A DNA stretch of 46,077 bases from Bacillus canaveralius. Its GTDB lineage: Bacteria > Bacillota > Bacilli > Bacillales > Cytobacillaceae. Below the pieces are notes generated by a model. It searched no databases. It worked only from the letters and a program-made list of their open reading frames with translations, and was not told the origin of the DNA. The stretch covers positions 1 through 46,077 of the forward strand of contig NZ_PGVA01000058.1 of the NCBI RefSeq assembly GCF_002860125.1. Direction: 5' to 3'. Positions 43,647 to 46,077 of the stretch are shown here, one piece after another. Each line of letters opens with the position of its first letter. Within the stretch, counting starts at the first letter, position 1. A program made the position numbers and the translations under genes.

Positions 43647-44522
43647 ATGATTAAATGCATTGCGATCGATATGGATGGAACATTACTAACAAGCTCCCAC
43701 CAAATTACAAAAGAAAATGAACAAGCCATTAAAAAAGCGCAGCAAATGGGTGTGGAAGTAGTCATTGCAACCGGCAGGTCCTATCAGGAAGCAAGGTATG
43801 TTTTAGATGTCAATCAGATTGAGTGTCCGGTCATTGGCGTCAATGGGGCGGAAGTGCGTTCAGCAGAAGGAGTTGTTGTTGCCGCGAGCCCGCTTGCGAA
43901 AGAAAAGGCGAAAGAGGCGGCAGTAAGATTACTGGAAAACAATGTGTATTTTGAGGTATATACAAACAAAGGTACATACACGAGTGACGGCGAAAAGGGC
44001 GTCTCTGTGTTGGTCGATATTTTTATGAGTGCAAATCCGGAAGCGGACGTGGAAGAAGTGATCAAGGTAGCCCGGGAGCGTTTAACGAAGGGGTTTGTCA
44101 ACATAATCGATCATTATGACACACTTTTTAACGATGATCAGTATCACATTTATAAGCTGCTCGCTTTTTCTCATCATATTGACCATCTCGCTGCGGCGAA
44201 GGCTTCACTGGAACATGTGGAGGAACTCGCAGTCAGTTCATCAGGGCATGAAAACCTTGAAATCACCAATGAAAAAGCCCAAAAAGGCATTGCGCTCGAG
44301 GCGTTTGCCAGCAGTAAAGGAATCTCATTAACAGAGACGATGGCGATTGGCGACAATTACAATGACCTTTCCATGTTTAAAAGGGTGGGCCGTTCAGTGG
44401 CAATGGGAAATGCTGATGACATTATTAAGGCACAGTGTGATTTTGTTACATTAACAAATGAAGAAAGCGGTGTTGGAAAAGCCATTTTGGAAGCATTGAA
44501 TACAGCCGAAGCACGTTATTGA
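43647..44522 (+). CDS. Cof-type HAD-IIB family phosphatase
   Basis: 291 residues, cytoplasmic. HAD motifs are intact: DMDGTLL with Asp8 and Asp10, ATGRSYQEAR near 41-50, Lys in NEKAQKG near 207-213, and GDNYNDLSMF near 234-243. The IIB cap occupies the middle. These enzymes dephosphorylate sugar phosphates, nucleotides or cofactor phosphates such as pyridoxal phosphate and flavins; the substrate cannot be told. GAAGGTGTAAAG precedes the ATG. Confidence 0.88.
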   Translation: MIKCIAIDMDGTLLTSSHQITKENEQAIKKAQQMGVEVVIATGRSYQEARYVLDVNQIECPVIGVNGAEVRSAEGVVVAASPLAKEKAKEAAVRLLENNVYFEVYTNKGTYTSDGEKGVSVLVDIFMSANPEADVEEVIKVARERLTKGFVNIIDHYDTLFNDDQYHIYKLLAFSHHIDHLAAAKASLEHVEELAVSSSGHENLEITNEKAQKGIALEAFASSKGISLTETMAIGDNYNDLSMFKRVGRSVAMGNADDIIKAQCDFVTLTNEESGVGKAILEALNTAEARY

Positions 44523-44561
44523 TTTTTGCGAATTTTGTTAGTATGCGAAGGAAGGATGCCG

Positions 44562-45665
44562 ATGAAAAAAAGCCTGTTTCTTTTATTGTTGTTCGTTTTT
44601 ATGCTTTTTGGGTGTTCAAATACTGAGGACGGAACAGAAAAGCCAGCCGATCCACAAGAAGCAGAGACAGCCGGAAAAGTAACGGAACCGCAAATCATAG
44701 CAGATCAGCTCGACATACCGTGGTCGATCACGAAAAGCCAGGATACGTTTTATATAAGTGAACGGACAGGCAGTATTGTCCAAATCAAAAATGGAGAAAA
44801 AACAGTGCAGCCGGTGCAGCTCGCCAAACCATTGGCAACGGCATCTGAAGCTGGATTGCTTGGTTTTGTGCTTGCTCCTGATTTTGAGGAAACCGGCCGG
44901 GCATTTGCTTACTATACGTATGAGGATGAAAGTGGGCAGTTTAACAGGATTATCGAGCTCGTGCTCACAGATGATCAATGGTCGGAACAGAAAGTCCTGC
45001 TCGACCAAATACCGAGTGGCCAATATCATCATGGCGGGCGCTTGAAAATCGGCCCGGACGGCAAATTATACGCGACTGCGGGCGATGCGGCAACAGAACC
45101 TGAAATTGCCCAGGATCCCGAATCTCTGGGCGGAAAAATTTTGCGCCTCAATCTTGACGGGTCGGTTCCGAGTGACAATCCATTTTCCGGATCATATGTG
45201 TACAGCTATGGACACCGCAATCCGCAGGGGTTGGCATGGAATGAAACAGGTACACTATATGCAAGCGAACACGGGCCATCGGCACATGATGAAATTAATA
45301 GGATTGAAGCAGGATTAAATTATGGCTGGCCCGAAATCGTCGGGGATGAAACAGCACCTGAGATGGAATCACCGCTAGTTCAATCCGGAAACGATACATG
45401 GGCTCCTTCGGGAATGGCTTTTCACAACGGCAAGCTGTATGTCGCGACATTGCGCGGCAATGCAGTCCGCCAATTTGACCTTGAACAAAAAACGACGAGT
45501 GAATTCATTTCAGGGCTCGGGCGCATTCGCGATGTATTGATTGAAGGAAATACATTATACTTCGTCAGCAATAACACCGATGGACGGGGCAATCCGGCCG
45601 AGAATGATGATAAGCTTTACAGAGTGGAACTGGAGATTGAAACAGGCCAAGGGCAAAAAAGCTAA
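44562..45665 (+). CDS. Lipoprotein PQQ-type sugar dehydrogenase-like beta-propeller
   Basis: 367 residues from the ATG 6 nt after GAAGGAAGG; earlier in-frame starts lie within or before the site. A lipoprotein signal ends in MLFGC. The mature domain is of the glucose/sorbosone dehydrogenase family: DIPWSITKSQDTFYISERTG near 50-70, QYHHGGRLKIGPDGKLYATAGDA near 155-175 (given in part), YSYGHRNPQGLAW near 215, and EHGPSAHDEINRI near 235. It should sit on the outer face of the membrane and may oxidise a sugar with PQQ if the cell can obtain it. The last six residues (GQGQKS) are encoded by the first, degenerate unit of the right repeat array. Confidence 0.85.
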   Translation: MKKSLFLLLLFVFMLFGCSNTEDGTEKPADPQEAETAGKVTEPQIIADQLDIPWSITKSQDTFYISERTGSIVQIKNGEKTVQPVQLAKPLATASEAGLLGFVLAPDFEETGRAFAYYTYEDESGQFNRIIELVLTDDQWSEQKVLLDQIPSGQYHHGGRLKIGPDGKLYATAGDAATEPEIAQDPESLGGKILRLNLDGSVPSDNPFSGSYVYSYGHRNPQGLAWNETGTLYASEHGPSAHDEINRIEAGLNYGWPEIVGDETAPEMESPLVQSGNDTWAPSGMAFHNGKLYVATLRGNAVRQFDLEQKTTSEFISGLGRIRDVLIEGNTLYFVSNNTDGRGNPAENDDKLYRVELEIETGQGQKS

Positions 45666-46077
45666 ACCAGTCTGACAGCGGGTCTGGTTCGGACAGGGCA
45701 AGGCCAAAAAAGCTCGATCTAGTCACAAAGCGAGTCTGGTTCGGACAGGGCAAGGCCAAAAAAGCGAAATCCAGTCACAAAGCGGGTCTGGTTCGGACAG
45801 GGCAAGGCCAAAAAAGCTCGATCTAGTCACAAAGCGGGTCTGGTTCGGACAGGGCAAGGCCAAAAAAGCGAAATCCAGTCAGAAAGCGGGTCTGGTTCGG
45901 ACAGCGCAGGGCCAAAAAAGCTCGATCTAGTCACAAAGCGGGTCTGGTTCGGACAGGGCAAGGCCAAAAAAGCGAAATCCAGTCAGAAAGCGGGTCTGGT
46001 TCGGACAGGGCAAGGCCAAAAAAGCGAAATCCAGTCAGAAAGCGGGTCTGGTTCGGACAGGGCAAGGCCAAAAAAGC
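45636..46077. repeat. Tandem array of 52-bp repeats (right end)
   Basis: Units begin TTCGGACAG at 45688, 45740, 45792, 45844, 45896, 45948, 46000 and 46052, each exactly 52 bp apart; a degenerate unit from 45636 overlaps the end of the preceding gene. Two unit types alternate as a-b-a-b-a-b-b: one with GCTCGATCTAGTCACAAAGCG (given in two parts: GCTCGATCTAG, TCACAAAGCG), the other with GCGAAATCCAGTCA. Each junction contains GTCTG-GTT-CGGAC, a small potential hairpin. The family and orientation match the left array. The last unit is cut by the window end. Confidence 0.95.

Noticed and set aside
45565-45759. Minus-strand open frame spanning the end of the last gene and the right array
   Set aside because: Repeat-derived text antisense to a well-supported gene.

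Overview
The window reads as chromosomal DNA of a low-to-mid GC Bacillaceae bacterium (Bacillus in the broad sense, not B. subtilis itself). Many predicted proteins closely resemble B. subtilis proteins (GntR/K/P/Z, HtpG, KatE, YpfJ-type protease, YjlB, YfkN, YhfW). Ribosome binding sites are strong AGGAGG types, and recognisable Gram-positive control sites are present: a GntR operator, CcpA cre sites, an HrcA CIRCE element, a SigB promoter and PhoP-like direct repeats. No rRNA, tRNA, CRISPR array, intact insertion sequence or prophage was seen.

Layout. (1) 1-469: tandem array of a 52-bp repeat; a second array of the same family, in the same orientation, closes the window at 45636-46077. (2) 0.5-7.4 kb: a NERD-domain protein, then the complete gluconate operon gntR-gntK-gntP-gntZ on the minus strand with its operator, promoter and two cre sites. 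(3) 7.6-9.4 kb: a DUF3052/YdeI-like protein, then a decayed AbiE toxin-antitoxin locus with an intact antitoxin, a truncated toxin and repeats upstream of the antitoxin. (4) 9.6-12.3 kb: divergent hsp20 and htpG, the latter behind a CIRCE element. (5) 12.4-17.4 kb: secreted M14 carboxypeptidase, amino-acid-oxidase-like flavoprotein, YpfJ-like metalloprotease, YjlB cupin, and two gene fragments (internally deleted potD and an unknown 3' fragment) meeting head to head. (6) 17.4-25.4 kb: a Tat-exported PhoX-type phosphatase, a large catalase KatE under a SigB promoter, and a 1214-residue secreted double nucleotidase; both phosphatase genes have PhoP-like repeats upstream. (7) 25.4-29.2 kb: a minus-strand operon tusA-dsrE-tusA/osmC-metE-like-(15-codon ORF), with a divergent LysR regulator. 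(8) 29.3-31.9 kb: membrane polysaccharide deacetylase, coiled-coil protein and a small Gly-rich membrane protein. (9) 32.2-38.3 kb: a glutamine-type amino acid ABC importer and a TAXI-type TRAP importer with its DUF1850 partner. (10) 38.3-45.7 kb: thioredoxin-reductase-like flavoprotein, Rieske oxidoreductase YhfW, a double P-loop ATPase, an AlkD-type DNA glycosylase, a Cof-type HAD phosphatase and a lipoprotein sugar-dehydrogenase-like beta-propeller.

How the parts work together. The gnt operon is a self-contained gluconate uptake and oxidation pathway. PhoX and the YfkN-like nucleotidase form an extracytoplasmic phosphate-scavenging pair. KatE, HtpG, Hsp20 and AlkD belong to stress defence. 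The least explained unit is the TusA/DsrE/OsmC/MetE-like operon: it has the parts of a sulfur (or selenium) relay, but both TusA domains lack the usual Cys-Pro-x-Pro motif and the OsmC domain appears to lack its second cysteine, while a methionine-synthase-like zinc methyltransferase closes the set. It is the best candidate here for an undescribed system. Functions are inferred from reading the protein sequences and from memory of families; no database search was run.
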